Origin: UBA7672 sp041398245
Lineage (GTDB): Bacteria > Pseudomonadota > Alphaproteobacteria > Caulobacterales > Hyphomonadaceae
DNA length: 64,000 nt
Reading direction: 5' to 3'
Assembly (NCBI GenBank): GCA_041398245.1
Contig: JAWKVC010000006.1
Coordinates: 124,001 to 188,000 of the forward strand
Of this stretch, positions 52,688 through 61,407 are shown in pieces (the first letter of the stretch is position 1; each line of letters starts with the position of its first letter). The notes under the pieces were generated by a model. It worked only from the letters and a program-made list of their open reading frames with translations. It did not search any database and had not been told where the DNA came from. A program made the position numbers and the translations under genes.

Positions 52688-53095
52688 CTAGGGCAGGACC
52701 GCATAGGCCTCGTAACGGGCGGTAATGGGCGATGCCAGCACATCCAGCGACGGCAGGGGCACGCGCAGGTAGGGAAGGCGCTGTTTCGCCGGCGCCGTTG
52801 CACGCGGGGCGATACGCCAACCGCGCAGGTCCGGCGCCGAGTTCAGAAGCGCATCGACGGCGGCGTCCGCGCCGGACAGCGTGAGGCAGCAGTGGCCATC
52901 GGCTGAACGGGAGACGTCGGCTTCGAGCGTGGAATCGACCCGCTTGATGCGGTCATTGAGGCCGGCGATCACCCATTCCGCGTCGGCTTCGCCGCGGGAC
53001 AGCGCTTCAAGTGCGTTGGCGACGCCCTGGGCTTCAGCGGCAAACCATGTCCAGAACCGCTTCGGATTCGAATCGATGCCGCGCCGTCCCAGCAT
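52688..53095 (-). CDS. Hypothetical protein
   Basis: A 135-residue soluble protein. RFWTWFAAEAQGVANALEAL and DRIKRVDSTLEADVSRSADG suggest helices followed by a beta region rich in Ala, Leu and Pro. No family recognised. ATG 53095 has GGAG 8 bases upstream. It is located between the HIG1-type gene and the cobalamin adenosyltransferase on the same strand and may be part of their unit. Confidence 0.6.
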   Translation of the reverse strand: MLGRRGIDSNPKRFWTWFAAEAQGVANALEALSRGEADAEWVIAGLNDRIKRVDSTLEADVSRSADGHCCLTLSGADAAVDALLNSAPDLRGWRIAPRATAPAKQRLPYLRVPLPSLDVLASPITARYEAYAVLP

Positions 53096-53253
53096 GCCCA
53101 CACTCCTGCCGCTCATCCGGCCCGAGCATCCTCGCAGGGACTGTTTCAGGCTTGGATAATCCGATCAGGTGAATTTCACCGATCCAACCCGAACCTGCGA
53201 TGAACACAGGTCCGCCAGCGTGACGGGATGATGAAACCGGACCGTCGGTCAGA

Positions 53254-53457
53254 TCAGCGGAAGGCGCCCGCGACGGCTCCGAGCGCAACCAGCAGGATGA
53301 TCGCGATGAACTGCACCAGTACGCGCAGGCGCATCAGCTTGTTGGAGCGGGAGCGGGCCTGATCGTCGTTGCGCACCAGGTTCACGACGCCGAAGGCCAG
53401 AACCACGAATACCGCGCCAATGGCGACGTAGACGCCGTAGGAGAGCCAGAGTTCCAT
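53254..53457 (-). CDS. Twin transmembrane protein, HIG1 type
   Basis: A 67-residue protein with two membrane helices (LSYGVYVAIGAVFVVLAFGV and LVQFIAIILLVALGAVAGA) joined by a basic loop NDDQARSRSNKLMRLRV. SNKLMRLRV is the hallmark of the HIG1_N domain, found in alphaproteobacteria and in mitochondrial respiratory supercomplex factors. In alphaproteobacteria the gene is often near the cobalamin adenosyltransferase and etf genes, as here. Confidence 0.82.
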   Translation of the reverse strand: MELWLSYGVYVAIGAVFVVLAFGVVNLVRNDDQARSRSNKLMRLRVLVQFIAIILLVALGAVAGAFR

Positions 53458-53512
53458 TTGTCAAATGTAGTCCCGAAAGCCCCGTTACGCCATGGTGGGG
53501 CTGTGCGGCCGT

Positions 53513-54031
53513 TTAGCGGCTTCCGTCCGGCGCGAAACGCTCATCCGTCCACACCAGATCGTCAAAAGCCATGGCGCCGCGTAATTCGCCCACAGCCGAC
53601 CGGATGGCGTTGTCCCCGCAGCCGACGCGGTAGTTCAGCGTCTTCTGGCGGCCGGCGGCGGTCCGCCAGGTAATGCTGACCACCGGCGGACCCGGCTGGC
53701 AGGAAGGCAGGGAGCTTTCCGTCTGCTGGGGCGACAGGGTCCAGAAGGATATCTCTTCCAGCGCAGCGACGGCGCGCGTCCACGCGGACTCATCCAGCAA
53801 GCCTTCATGGACGCCCGGCGATTTCACGAACCGCTCCGCATGAAGAACGTAGGATCCATCCGGGCGGAGGGTCGTCGCATAGACGGGGCAGGTCGCCTCG
53901 CATGCGCCTTCGCTGAGCACAATGACCGGGTCGTCCTTCTGGGCGGCGATGACGCCTTGTTCCGCCTGCGAACAAGCGCAGGCGGCAAGGGCGAGCAGGC
54001 TTGCGAGCGACGTACGGAAGCGTCCAGTCAT
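53513..54031 (-). CDS. DUF6438-type lipoprotein
   Basis: A 172-residue protein with a lipoprotein signal (LASLLALAAC). The mature part has VIVLSEGACEATCPVYATTLRPDGSY, where a Cys pair and the CPVY-DG pattern fit the DUF6438 domain. More cysteines follow (SCQPG, VGCGDN), likely disulfide-bonded. Function unknown. Single gene between the HIG1-type gene and the methyltransferase-like lipoprotein gene. Confidence 0.72.
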   Translation of the reverse strand: MTGRFRTSLASLLALAACACSQAEQGVIAAQKDDPVIVLSEGACEATCPVYATTLRPDGSYVLHAERFVKSPGVHEGLLDESAWTRAVAALEEISFWTLSPQQTESSLPSCQPGPPVVSITWRTAAGRQKTLNYRVGCGDNAIRSAVGELRGAMAFDDLVWTDERFAPDGSR

Positions 54032-54094
54032 GGCTGTGAATCTAGATTGCTTCGCCAGCCCTGACGAGAGCGACCGAGCGGTATCGCCGGACCG

Positions 54095-54868
54095 CTAGGG
54101 TTTGCGGAACCGGAACAGGAACTGGTCCGTATGCCGGCGCAGATCGGGCGCGAAGGGCGACTTGGTGCGGTCATCCTCCGGATTGGCCAGCACATCGCTC
54201 TTGTCGACATAAACGAAACCAGCCGTCTTGGCTGCTTCAAGCACATGAGCCGGATCGATCCGGTGCAGCGTCTGGGCCGACGTCTTGGCGGGCGTGCCGG
54301 CGACTGCGGCGTGGTCCATGGCGATGAACTCGCCGCCCGGCTTTAGCACGCGCGCGATCTCGGTGAATGATTTGGCCGGATCACCCAGACCATCCGTGTC
54401 CTTTGGCGTGTACCAGACTTCATGCGGGCCGAGAATCCAGAGGACCTTGTCGACCGAGCCGTCCGCCGCTTCGAGCTTGTCGAAGTGGGTCTTGGTGATG
54501 ACGGCGTTGGGCAGCTGTCCGCCATCGACGCGCGCCTGATAGGCCGGATCGCCATAGGCGAATTCCGGCGGGTACTGAACGATCAGCTTGCCTTCCGGAC
54601 CGATGGCCTTCGAGATGATGTAGGAATACCAGCCGCGGCCGCCTTCCATTTCGAGCACCGTGTCGCCCGGACGGAGACCGGCGAAGGCCAGCACTTCGGA
54701 TGGCTTGCGCGCGGCGTCGTCCTTGGCGTCATCAGCCGGCCGCGATGCATCGGTGAGGATGGCCGCATAATCGGCGACAGCCAGCGGCGGCGGCCCTGCT
54801 GGCGTGGTGGCGCAGCCAAAGGCCAGCAGCAGGGCGGCGCCCGCTGTCAGCAATGTCGTCGTTTTCAT
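54095..54868 (-). CDS. Lipoprotein with methyltransferase-like domain (copy A)
   Basis: A 257-residue protein with a signal ending in a lipobox-like AFGC (residue 19). The rest looks like a Rossmann-fold SAM methyltransferase: RPGDTVLEMEGGRGWYSYII is motif I, with Glu-Gly-Gly-Arg-Gly in place of a strict ExGxGxG, followed by VDKVLWILGPHEVWY and a post-motif block RVLKPGGEFIAMDH. The C-terminus is QFLFRFRKP. It lies 37 bases downstream of a homologous gene (copy B). An exported SAM-dependent enzyme is odd because the periplasm lacks SAM. GGGAGGAG before ATG 54868. Confidence 0.78.
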   Translation of the reverse strand: MKTTTLLTAGAALLLAFGCATTPAGPPPLAVADYAAILTDASRPADDAKDDAARKPSEVLAFAGLRPGDTVLEMEGGRGWYSYIISKAIGPEGKLIVQYPPEFAYGDPAYQARVDGGQLPNAVITKTHFDKLEAADGSVDKVLWILGPHEVWYTPKDTDGLGDPAKSFTEIARVLKPGGEFIAMDHAAVAGTPAKTSAQTLHRIDPAHVLEAAKTAGFVYVDKSDVLANPEDDRTKSPFAPDLRRHTDQFLFRFRKP

Positions 54869-54905
54869 TCCGTCTCCTCCCGAGAGATGTCTTGTCCGGT
54901 ATTTA

Positions 54906-55673
54906 TCAGGGCTTGCGATAACGCAGCAGGAACTGGTCGGTCTTGCCCTGTACTGCGGGGTCGAACACGCCCTTGGAATGATCATCGGCCGGATTGGCGA
55001 GGAGGGCGCTTTCCTCTTCGAGCACAAACCCGGCTGCGGCGATCATCGGCTTGACGATAGCGGGGTCGATCCGGTGTAGATCGTTGCCGGATGTCGCGGG
55101 CGCCCCCGGAGTCGCGACATGGTCCATCACGATGAAATAGCCGCCCGGCTTGAGAATGCGCGCGGCTTCCTTGAAGGCGCCTTCGACTGTGCCCATCGGA
55201 ACATTGCCGCACGCCGCCTTGCACCACATCTCGTGCGGACCCTGGAACCACGTCACGACATCGACCGAACCATCGGCGGCTTCCAGCTTGTCGAAGACCG
55301 ACCACGACACTTTCACATTCGCGAGGCGGTTGTCCTTGAGGCGTGCATCCAGCGCTTCCTTGTAGAAGCGCTCAAACTCCTTGGGGCTCTGCATGGTGAC
55401 GGCGCCGGACGCGCCGACCGCGCGCGAGAACAGCTCGGTATAGTAGCCAGCGCCCGCTTCCATCTCGAACACGGTCTTGCCTGGCCCGATTCGCGAGAAG
55501 GCGAGGACGTCAGCCGGCTTGCGGACGGCGTCGCGCTCGTAATCGGCGGACATGCGGCCGGCGGCGGACACGGTTGTGGCGTAGTCGGCGGCGCTCGGCG
55601 CCGTCATGCAGCCAGTGGCGCCAAATGCAAGCGCCGCGAGAAGGGCCGGAAGCGCGTGGGAGCGGATTCTCAT
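54906..55673 (-). CDS. Lipoprotein with methyltransferase-like domain (copy B)
   Basis: A 255-residue homologue of the gene immediately downstream. Signal peptide with lipobox ATGC near residue 22. Motif I reads GPGKTVFEMEAGAGYYTELF, motif III region VVTWFQGPHEMWC and ARILKPGGYFIVMDHVATPG. Both copies share KLEAADGSVD, NDLHRIDPA-like HRIDPA, LLANP/VLANP and a C-terminus QFLLRYRKP/QFLFRFRKP. Copy B has extra cysteines (CKAACG) absent from copy A. The pair forms an operon, with copy B first. Confidence 0.78.
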   Translation of the reverse strand: MRIRSHALPALLAALAFGATGCMTAPSAADYATTVSAAGRMSADYERDAVRKPADVLAFSRIGPGKTVFEMEAGAGYYTELFSRAVGASGAVTMQSPKEFERFYKEALDARLKDNRLANVKVSWSVFDKLEAADGSVDVVTWFQGPHEMWCKAACGNVPMGTVEGAFKEAARILKPGGYFIVMDHVATPGAPATSGNDLHRIDPAIVKPMIAAAGFVLEEESALLANPADDHSKGVFDPAVQGKTDQFLLRYRKP

Positions 55674-55892
55674 TACTTGTCTCCATTCCGGGCGGTCCGC
55701 GCCCGGCCGTCGCGACCATACACCGGGGCGCGGGCAGGGAAAGCGGTCGCAAACCGGGCAGTAACTGGGATCGTCAAGACAAAGCGCGCTGGTTCACCTC
55801 ACGGAAGGGTTCCGCGAGGGGCCTGCGAGAGCTACATTGCGAAACAGGAGACGCGATCAGCGATAGACGCGCCCGCCACAGGAGGATTTGCC

Positions 55893-56948
55893 ATGCGGAT
55901 GCTGAAGCCCGCCCTTGCCGCCATTGCCATCGCTCTCATGTCCGCCCCGGCTTACGCCGACGACGTGCCGCGCGCCGCCGATGGCAAGCCGGATCTCACC
56001 GGTATCTGGACCAACGCCTCGCTGACGCCGCTCTCGCGCGCGCCGGGGCAGAAGTCGCTTGTGGTGACGGAAGCTGAAGCGACGAAGATCGCCGCTGGCA
56101 CCGGCCTCGCCGGCATCTCGGCTGATGACCCCGACTTCAATGACTCCGGCTATTCGGATCCCAACAAGGGCGCGCCGGAAAAGGGCGGCGCCGATTTCGG
56201 ACTCAAGGGCTATGACAAGTTCTGGGTGCAGCCTGGCGAGAAGCTCGCTTTCGTGAAGGGCGAGTGGCGCACGTCAAACATTGTCGAACCGGCCAGCGGC
56301 CAGCTTCCCTACAAGGATCCTGCCGGGCAGATGAAGCGCCAGATGGAAGGCTTCCGCGTCTACATGACCGGCAATGCGCCGTATGAGGGGCCCGAGGAGC
56401 CGACCCTTTCCGAGCGCTGCCTTATCGGCTTCGGCCAGACTGGCGGCCCGGGCATGCTCAGCGTCCTTTACAACAACAACTATCAGTTCGTGCAGACGCC
56501 CGAACACATGCTCATCCTCGTCGAGATGGCGCATGACGCGCGCATCGTGCCGATCTTCGCAAATGCGGAGGAGGCGCGGCGTAGCCATCGGCCGGCGGCC
56601 ATCAAGCCCTGGCTCGGCGACACGGTCGGTTGGTGGGAAGGCGACACGTTCGTGATGGAGACGCGCAACATCAATCCGCTGCAGGCGGGAGAACAGTCAT
56701 TCCCGGTCTCGGCCAAGGGCGTGGTGACGGAACGTCTGACGCGAACAGGCGAAAAGGACATTTTCTACGAGTTCTCGGTCGATGATCCTGAGACCTACAC
56801 CCAGCCCTGGCGCGCCGAACTGGCATTCTATCCGTCGGACGGCTGGTATGAGTACGCCTGCCATGAAGGCAATCACGGCATGATCGGCATCCTCGCCGGC
56901 GCCCGTGAGCGGGAGCGGAACGCTGCAACCGCGAAGGCTTCACGCTAA
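55893..56948 (+). CDS. Uncharacterised secreted protein (family member 1)
   Basis: A 351-residue protein with a signal peptide cleaved near AYADD (residue 23). The mature protein starts with GKPDLTGIWTNASLTPLSR and has VTEAEATKIA soon after. The middle holds GFGQTGGPGMLSVLYNNN and HDARIVPIF, and the end has WWEGDTFVMETRNIN. The Leu-x-Gly-x-Trp-x-Asn start is shared with the gene at the right edge of the window (63640). It resembles widespread beta-sheet secreted proteins of environmental Proteobacteria without known function. AGGAGG sets ATG 55893. Confidence 0.78.
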   Translation: MRMLKPALAAIAIALMSAPAYADDVPRAADGKPDLTGIWTNASLTPLSRAPGQKSLVVTEAEATKIAAGTGLAGISADDPDFNDSGYSDPNKGAPEKGGADFGLKGYDKFWVQPGEKLAFVKGEWRTSNIVEPASGQLPYKDPAGQMKRQMEGFRVYMTGNAPYEGPEEPTLSERCLIGFGQTGGPGMLSVLYNNNYQFVQTPEHMLILVEMAHDARIVPIFANAEEARRSHRPAAIKPWLGDTVGWWEGDTFVMETRNINPLQAGEQSFPVSAKGVVTERLTRTGEKDIFYEFSVDDPETYTQPWRAELAFYPSDGWYEYACHEGNHGMIGILAGARERERNAATAKASR

Positions 56949-56982
56949 CCGTCCTGAACGACCAGGCGAACGACCGAACAAC

Positions 56983-57025
56983 AGGGCCGCAAGGTCTCCC
57001 GCCGCGGGATGACCCCTGCGGCCCT
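56983..57025 (+). terminator. Hairpin between the secreted protein and DUF1993 genes
   Basis: AGGGCCGCA (56983-56991) pairs perfectly with TGCGGCCCT (57017-57025), enclosing 25 bases with a further small palindrome. No T-run follows, so it may act as a rho-dependent stop or stabilise mRNA, not as a strict intrinsic terminator. Confidence 0.5.
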
Positions 57026-57057
57026 GATCTTGGGAAAGAGCAAGGAAAGACCGGATC

Positions 57058-57579
57058 ATGGCGCTTGGCCTCTATGACGCGACTGTCGCGCTGTTTCTCC
57101 AGACGCTGGGCGCAATGGACGGCTTCCTGAAGCGCGGCCTCGCGCACTGCGAAGACAATAACATCGACACCCACACGATCATCGAGACACGGCTTTTCGA
57201 CGATATGCTGCCGTTCCGGTATCAGGTTCAGGCCTCGATCGGGCATTCGGTTGCGGCGATCGAGGGTGTGAAGGCCGGCCTCTATAAGCCGCCCTATGGC
57301 GATCCGGGCGCTGACTATGCAGCCCTTCAGGCGGCGGTGACGCAGGCGCTGGACAAGCTGAAAAGCTACACGCCTGACGAGATCAACGCGCTCGAAGGCA
57401 AGGACGTGATCTTCGCGCTCGGTGATCGCCAGATGCCATTCCTGGCCGAAGGCTTCCTGCTCACCTTCTCACTGGCGAACTTCCACTTCCACGCGACCAC
57501 CGCGTACGACATCCTGCGGTCCAAGGGCGTGCCGCTTGGCAAGCGCGACTATCTCGGCCGTCTCAAGCTGAAGACCTGA
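57058..57579 (+). CDS. DUF1993 family protein
   Basis: A 173-residue helical protein of the DinB-like DUF1993 family. LGLYDATVALFLQTLGAMDGFL at the start, TRLFDDMLPFRYQVQ and FLLTFSLANFHFHATTAYDIL at the end, with histidines at the metal-like positions, are characteristic. Function unknown. Convergent with the GDSL gene. Confidence 0.85.
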   Translation: MALGLYDATVALFLQTLGAMDGFLKRGLAHCEDNNIDTHTIIETRLFDDMLPFRYQVQASIGHSVAAIEGVKAGLYKPPYGDPGADYAALQAAVTQALDKLKSYTPDEINALEGKDVIFALGDRQMPFLAEGFLLTFSLANFHFHATTAYDILRSKGVPLGKRDYLGRLKLKT

Positions 57580-57589
57580 GCGCGCTGGC

Positions 57590-58774
57590 TCAGCGGAAGA
57601 GGGCGAGGTCGACCGCTTCGCCCATCACCCGGTAGCCAGCATCGTTCGGATGCAGCCAGTCGCCGGACTGCAGATCCGCCTTCATGCGACGTGGATTAGC
57701 GGCATCGCGCATCGCGGCGTCGAAATCAATGAAGCCGTCTACTTCATCTGTCGAGCGGATCCAGGCATTGAGCTCCTGCCGCACGGCCTCACCCGCTTCG
57801 TGGAAATAGCGGGCGCCTTCATAGGGCAGCAGCGTCGCGAAATAGACCTTGATGCCGTGGGCATGCGCCCGTGCGATCAACTGACGATAGCCGGCGCGAA
57901 GATCGTCAGCCGAGGGCGGCGCAGCAGCGCCCATGCCGATGTCGTTGATGCCTTCCAGAACGACCATCCAGCCGGCGTTCGGAACCGTCAGCACGTCGCG
58001 ATCAAACCGGGCAAGGGCGCTTTCGCCGAAAATGGGCAGCTGCTGCGACAGGATGCGATTGCCGGCGATCGCCTGGTTGGAGACGCCGCGCTGCTGACCC
58101 GCAGCGACAAGCCGCTCCGCCAGAACATCTGGCCAGCGGCGGTTGGCGCCGGACGTCGACGACGTGCCATCCGTGATGGAATCGCCAAAGGCGATGATCG
58201 TACGCGGCGCCGGCGTCTGTACGTCCACGGCCGAAATGAAGGCGCGGTTGCCCAGAGTCTCCTTCGTCTCGAAGCCACTCCTGGTGAAATCGCCTGGACC
58301 GGAGATCTCGGCGTTTGCGATGCCCGCGAAATGGCACGTACACGGACCGGTGGTCTTGGGCAGGTAGAGGCTGATCGACAGCTGCTGCAGCGGCGCGGCG
58401 TCGAGCGCGATGGGGTCGCTCAGCAGCGGAGCGCCCGGCGGGATCACGGCTGTGCTCGCGCCGGAAAAGGTAATCGCAACGGGCGGGCCAGACGGTTTGC
58501 CGTCCTCGCCTGCGAGCGACACGGTCGCTGCGCCGATTTCGAGGGGGTTTTCGCCATATTCATTGGTGAACCGGATGCGGATGGCTGTTCCGCCCTCGCT
58601 GAGCCTGATCGCCTGCCGGACTGTCTGGTTCTCGAAACTGCGGCCGCCCGCCGGGGGAAGGGTTGGCGATGCGCCCCAGCTGCCGGCCCATCCGGGCGCG
58701 GGCGTCGAAGCCATCGGCTGGGTGACGCAGCCAGCCAGAGCAAGCGCAAACAGGACTGCAGACAGGCGTTTCAT
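57590..58774 (-). CDS. SGNH/GDSL hydrolase lipoprotein
   Basis: A 394-residue esterase-like protein with lipobox LAGC near residue 16. An N-terminal beta domain (about residues 30-170) precedes the SGNH core: IAFGDSITDG (block I serine), IAGNRIL (block II glycine), LEGINDIG (block III asparagine) and SGDWLHPNDAGY (block V aspartate and histidine). Such proteins deacetylate or hydrolyse esters of polysaccharides or lipids. The substrate is not known. Its place on the envelope fits the hydrolase-rich set of this window. Confidence 0.87.
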   Translation of the reverse strand: MKRLSAVLFALALAGCVTQPMASTPAPGWAGSWGASPTLPPAGGRSFENQTVRQAIRLSEGGTAIRIRFTNEYGENPLEIGAATVSLAGEDGKPSGPPVAITFSGASTAVIPPGAPLLSDPIALDAAPLQQLSISLYLPKTTGPCTCHFAGIANAEISGPGDFTRSGFETKETLGNRAFISAVDVQTPAPRTIIAFGDSITDGTSSTSGANRRWPDVLAERLVAAGQQRGVSNQAIAGNRILSQQLPIFGESALARFDRDVLTVPNAGWMVVLEGINDIGMGAAAPPSADDLRAGYRQLIARAHAHGIKVYFATLLPYEGARYFHEAGEAVRQELNAWIRSTDEVDGFIDFDAAMRDAANPRRMKADLQSGDWLHPNDAGYRVMGEAVDLALFR

Positions 58775-58973
58775 CCGTTCTCCCCTTTTTTGGCGGCCAT
58801 CCTATCCGGGCGCTCGCCATCCGCCAGCCTGTGGATGATCGACGGGATCGAACGCGGAAAATCGGCTTTTCACGCCGCATTTACGCGGGCTCTGCAGGTC
58901 TGTAGGACTTGAAGCGATCCCCCATGGCGCTCAGATGAGAAGCCTACGGGGCGGGAAAGGTGCGTTCTGCGTA

Positions 58974-59768
58974 ATGAGCTGGCTGAAGAAGCTTTATCCG
59001 TTCAATGCGGAGCAGACCGTCAACATCGCCAGCGAGTTCGGCCCGCTCGTGGCCATGTTCGTGGTCAACGCCATCACCGGCAATATCGAGGATGGAACCT
59101 GGGCGCTGCTGATCGGCACGGGCGTCGCCATGATCGCGATGCTGTGGGTGCTGAAGCGGTTGCCTGTGTTCCCGCTTCTGGCGTCGGCGATCACGGTCAT
59201 CTTCGGCATCCTCACCCTTGTGACCCACAATCCGATGTGGGTGCAGATCAAGGTGACGTTGTTCAACGCCGCGTTCGCGATCTTCCTGTTTGCCGGCCTG
59301 ATGATGAAGAAGAACTTCTTCAAGTACATCATGGAAGGCACCTTCCACTACACGCAGAAGGGGTGGGACCAGTTCACCTGGAGCTTCGCGTGGTTCTTCG
59401 TGGCGACGGCTGTCGCCAATGAGGCGGTGCGCCTCACCTTCGCGCAGGATCAGATCTACAACATTCTCGGCTTCCAGATGGACGGCGTGAATGTGTGGAT
59501 CATGTTCAAGGTCGCGATCATCATGCCGGCGAGCGGCCTCTACGTGTTCCTGCTGACCCGCATGATGCAGAAGCACCGCCTGCCTGATCCTAATGAAGAG
59601 GGCGACCGCAAGGACGCGGTGGCTGCCGCCTGTTTCTGGCGTGCCTGTGGCGCACAAGAAGTCGGCTCAGGGACGCGAGCCCGGCGGGCTGAGCGTCTGT
59701 TCTTTGATCTGAATCAACCTGCGCGGTCTGGCGTCTGCCTTGGTGGCGGCAGGAGCATGAGCGCATGA
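58974..59768 (+). CDS. yciB: Septation protein A / inner membrane protein YciB
   Basis: About 215 residues fit the family; this frame gives 264. Five membrane helices and the landmarks GPLVAMFVVNA, NPMWVQIKVTLFNAAFAIFL and FSWFFVATAVANEAVRL-like FAWFFVATAVANEAVRL match YciB/IspZ, a cell-envelope and septation factor. After EEGDRKDAVAAA (about 59628) the sequence becomes rich in Cys, Trp and Arg, unlike the family; a neighbouring frame gives VSGVPVAHKKSAQGREPGG and a stop near 59711, so an indel is suspected. The final bases overlap the globin start. ATG 58974 (MSWLKKLYPF) chosen over 58935. Confidence 0.85.
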   Translation: MSWLKKLYPFNAEQTVNIASEFGPLVAMFVVNAITGNIEDGTWALLIGTGVAMIAMLWVLKRLPVFPLLASAITVIFGILTLVTHNPMWVQIKVTLFNAAFAIFLFAGLMMKKNFFKYIMEGTFHYTQKGWDQFTWSFAWFFVATAVANEAVRLTFAQDQIYNILGFQMDGVNVWIMFKVAIIMPASGLYVFLLTRMMQKHRLPDPNEEGDRKDAVAAACFWRACGAQEVGSGTRARRAERLFFDLNQPARSGVCLGGGRSMSA

Positions 59769-60160
59769 GTACAGCCCGCCACGGCGAACAATCCGCGTTC
59801 GAACGCATCGGCGGCCGGGAGGGGCTAAACCGCTTGGCCGCGCGCTTCTACGAGACCATGTCGGCGCGGCCGGAAGCAGCCGGCATCCGGGCCATGCACA
59901 AGAATGATCTTGGACCTGTTGCCGAAAGCCTCGGCGAATTCCTGATGGGATGGATCGGCGGGCCACGCGACTGGTTCATGCGGCCGGGCCGACCCTGCAT
60001 CATGAGCCTGCATCGCGCGCTGTCCATTGGCGAAAGCGAGCGCGACCAATGGCTCGTCTGCATGAAGCAGGCGCTCGCCGACACGGTTACTGACGAAGCG
60101 CTGCGGTTTGAACTGGAGCCCGCCTTCTTTCGCATCGCAGATGCGATGCGGACCCGATAG
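59765..60160 (+). CDS. Group II truncated hemoglobin
   Basis: A 131-residue globin: AFERIGGREGLNRLAARFYETM at the start, FLMGWIGGPRDWFMRPGRPC, and MSLHRALSIGESERDQWLVCM with the proximal histidine, then ALRFELEPAFFRIADAMRTR. This is the trHbO pattern, including the WG-type tryptophan at the distal side. It binds O2 or NO; physiology here unknown. ATG 59765 overlaps the end of the preceding frame. Confidence 0.88.
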   Translation: MSTARHGEQSAFERIGGREGLNRLAARFYETMSARPEAAGIRAMHKNDLGPVAESLGEFLMGWIGGPRDWFMRPGRPCIMSLHRALSIGESERDQWLVCMKQALADTVTDEALRFELEPAFFRIADAMRTR

Positions 60161-60163
60161 GCG

Positions 60164-61372
60164 TCAGGCGCTGGCCGGCACAGCCAGAATAAGCACGATA
60201 AACGCGATGATCACGCCGACAGCATAGATCGAAGCGTCGATCGAATGGCGCTTGCGCGCCGCCATCACGGTCGCCTGAATGCACTGCAGGGCGTAGTAGC
60301 CGACGAATGCCTTCGAGGCGTAGACAATGATCTCGTAGATGTCTGCGATCCAGATGATCGCAATCGCGGCGGTCGCTGTGAGGATATTGCCCACCTTCAC
60401 CGAAACGCGCTTGCCGGTCGCCTCGGAGAGAAGGCCGCCCGCGCCATTGGTGTCGGCAATGGCGGCCGAGGACTGCGAGGCCAGCGCGGTCAGGATGATC
60501 ATCGGCGCGATGATGCCGCCGAGCGGCGCGAGGATGTCGATGATCGCCGTTTCGCCGCCCTCGGCGGGCAACTGGTTCTGGAAGAAGCGCGTGGCGAGAA
60601 GGATGAAGCTCGCATAGATCGCGGTCGACAGCCATTGCGCCCAGCGCATGGTGCGGATTCGCGTTTCTGCATCGTATTCCTCGCCGAGATAGCGCGATGT
60701 CTCGAAGCCCTGGACGAGGATAACGAGGCCCAGCACGATCTGGAGTTCATTGAGGCCGCGTGGATGCTCCAGCGCCGGCCACGCAAAGGTTCCCGCCGCC
60801 ATCGCAAAGATCGAGCTCCCGACAAGGGCGAAGATGACCGCGAAGATGAGGCCGAGCTTCAGGCCGACCGTGTAGGCGGCAAGACGTTCCAGCTCGCGCA
60901 GGCCGCCGATTCCGCCGACAGCGCCGAGCGTCGCGATCACCGCGGTCGCCACCCAGCGGCTCAAGGTTGGGTCTGTGATGTTGACGAGGCGCAGCCCGAA
61001 CGAGGCGAACAGGCTCAGATAGTAAGCGACCGAGATGAAGTAAGCGACTGCGAGGACGGCCTCGCTTAACCGCTCGATCGTTCGCGTGGGGATATCCGCA
61101 GTTTCGCGCAGCACCGGTTCGACATGTCTGATGTTGTAGCGGATGGCTGCGCCGAAGAGGTAGGCGACCCCGCAGAGCGACAACATCGCCAGCCAGGCCT
61201 GCTGGCCCGTCGCATCAGCGAGAATAGGCCCGGCAATCAGGAAGCCCGATCCGATGATGGAGGCGAGCGGCGTTATGGTTGCACGCCAGAGGCGCGCGCG
61301 CGCGAGACGCGGGTGGAGCAGGACAATGCAGCAAACGATCGCGACGCTTGCGATCACGATGTCAGCTAACAA
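60164..61372 (-). CDS. Multi-pass membrane protein, APC-transporter-like
   Basis: A 402-residue protein with about eleven membrane helices. LASIIGSGFLIAGPILADATG near the N-terminus is like the unwound first helix of amino acid/polyamine/organocation (APC-fold) transporters, and VLGLVILVQGFETSRYLG corresponds to helix 6. Substrate not inferable. Start TTG 61372, with GAGGG upstream; other starts downstream are possible. Convergent with the globin gene. Confidence 0.72.
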   Translation of the reverse strand: MLADIVIASVAIVCCIVLLHPRLARARLWRATITPLASIIGSGFLIAGPILADATGQQAWLAMLSLCGVAYLFGAAIRYNIRHVEPVLRETADIPTRTIERLSEAVLAVAYFISVAYYLSLFASFGLRLVNITDPTLSRWVATAVIATLGAVGGIGGLRELERLAAYTVGLKLGLIFAVIFALVGSSIFAMAAGTFAWPALEHPRGLNELQIVLGLVILVQGFETSRYLGEEYDAETRIRTMRWAQWLSTAIYASFILLATRFFQNQLPAEGGETAIIDILAPLGGIIAPMIILTALASQSSAAIADTNGAGGLLSEATGKRVSVKVGNILTATAAIAIIWIADIYEIIVYASKAFVGYYALQCIQATVMAARKRHSIDASIYAVGVIIAFIVLILAVPASA

Positions 61373-61407
61373 TACCAGCCCTCGCTTCGTCTGACCTCGA
61401 CCCGGAC

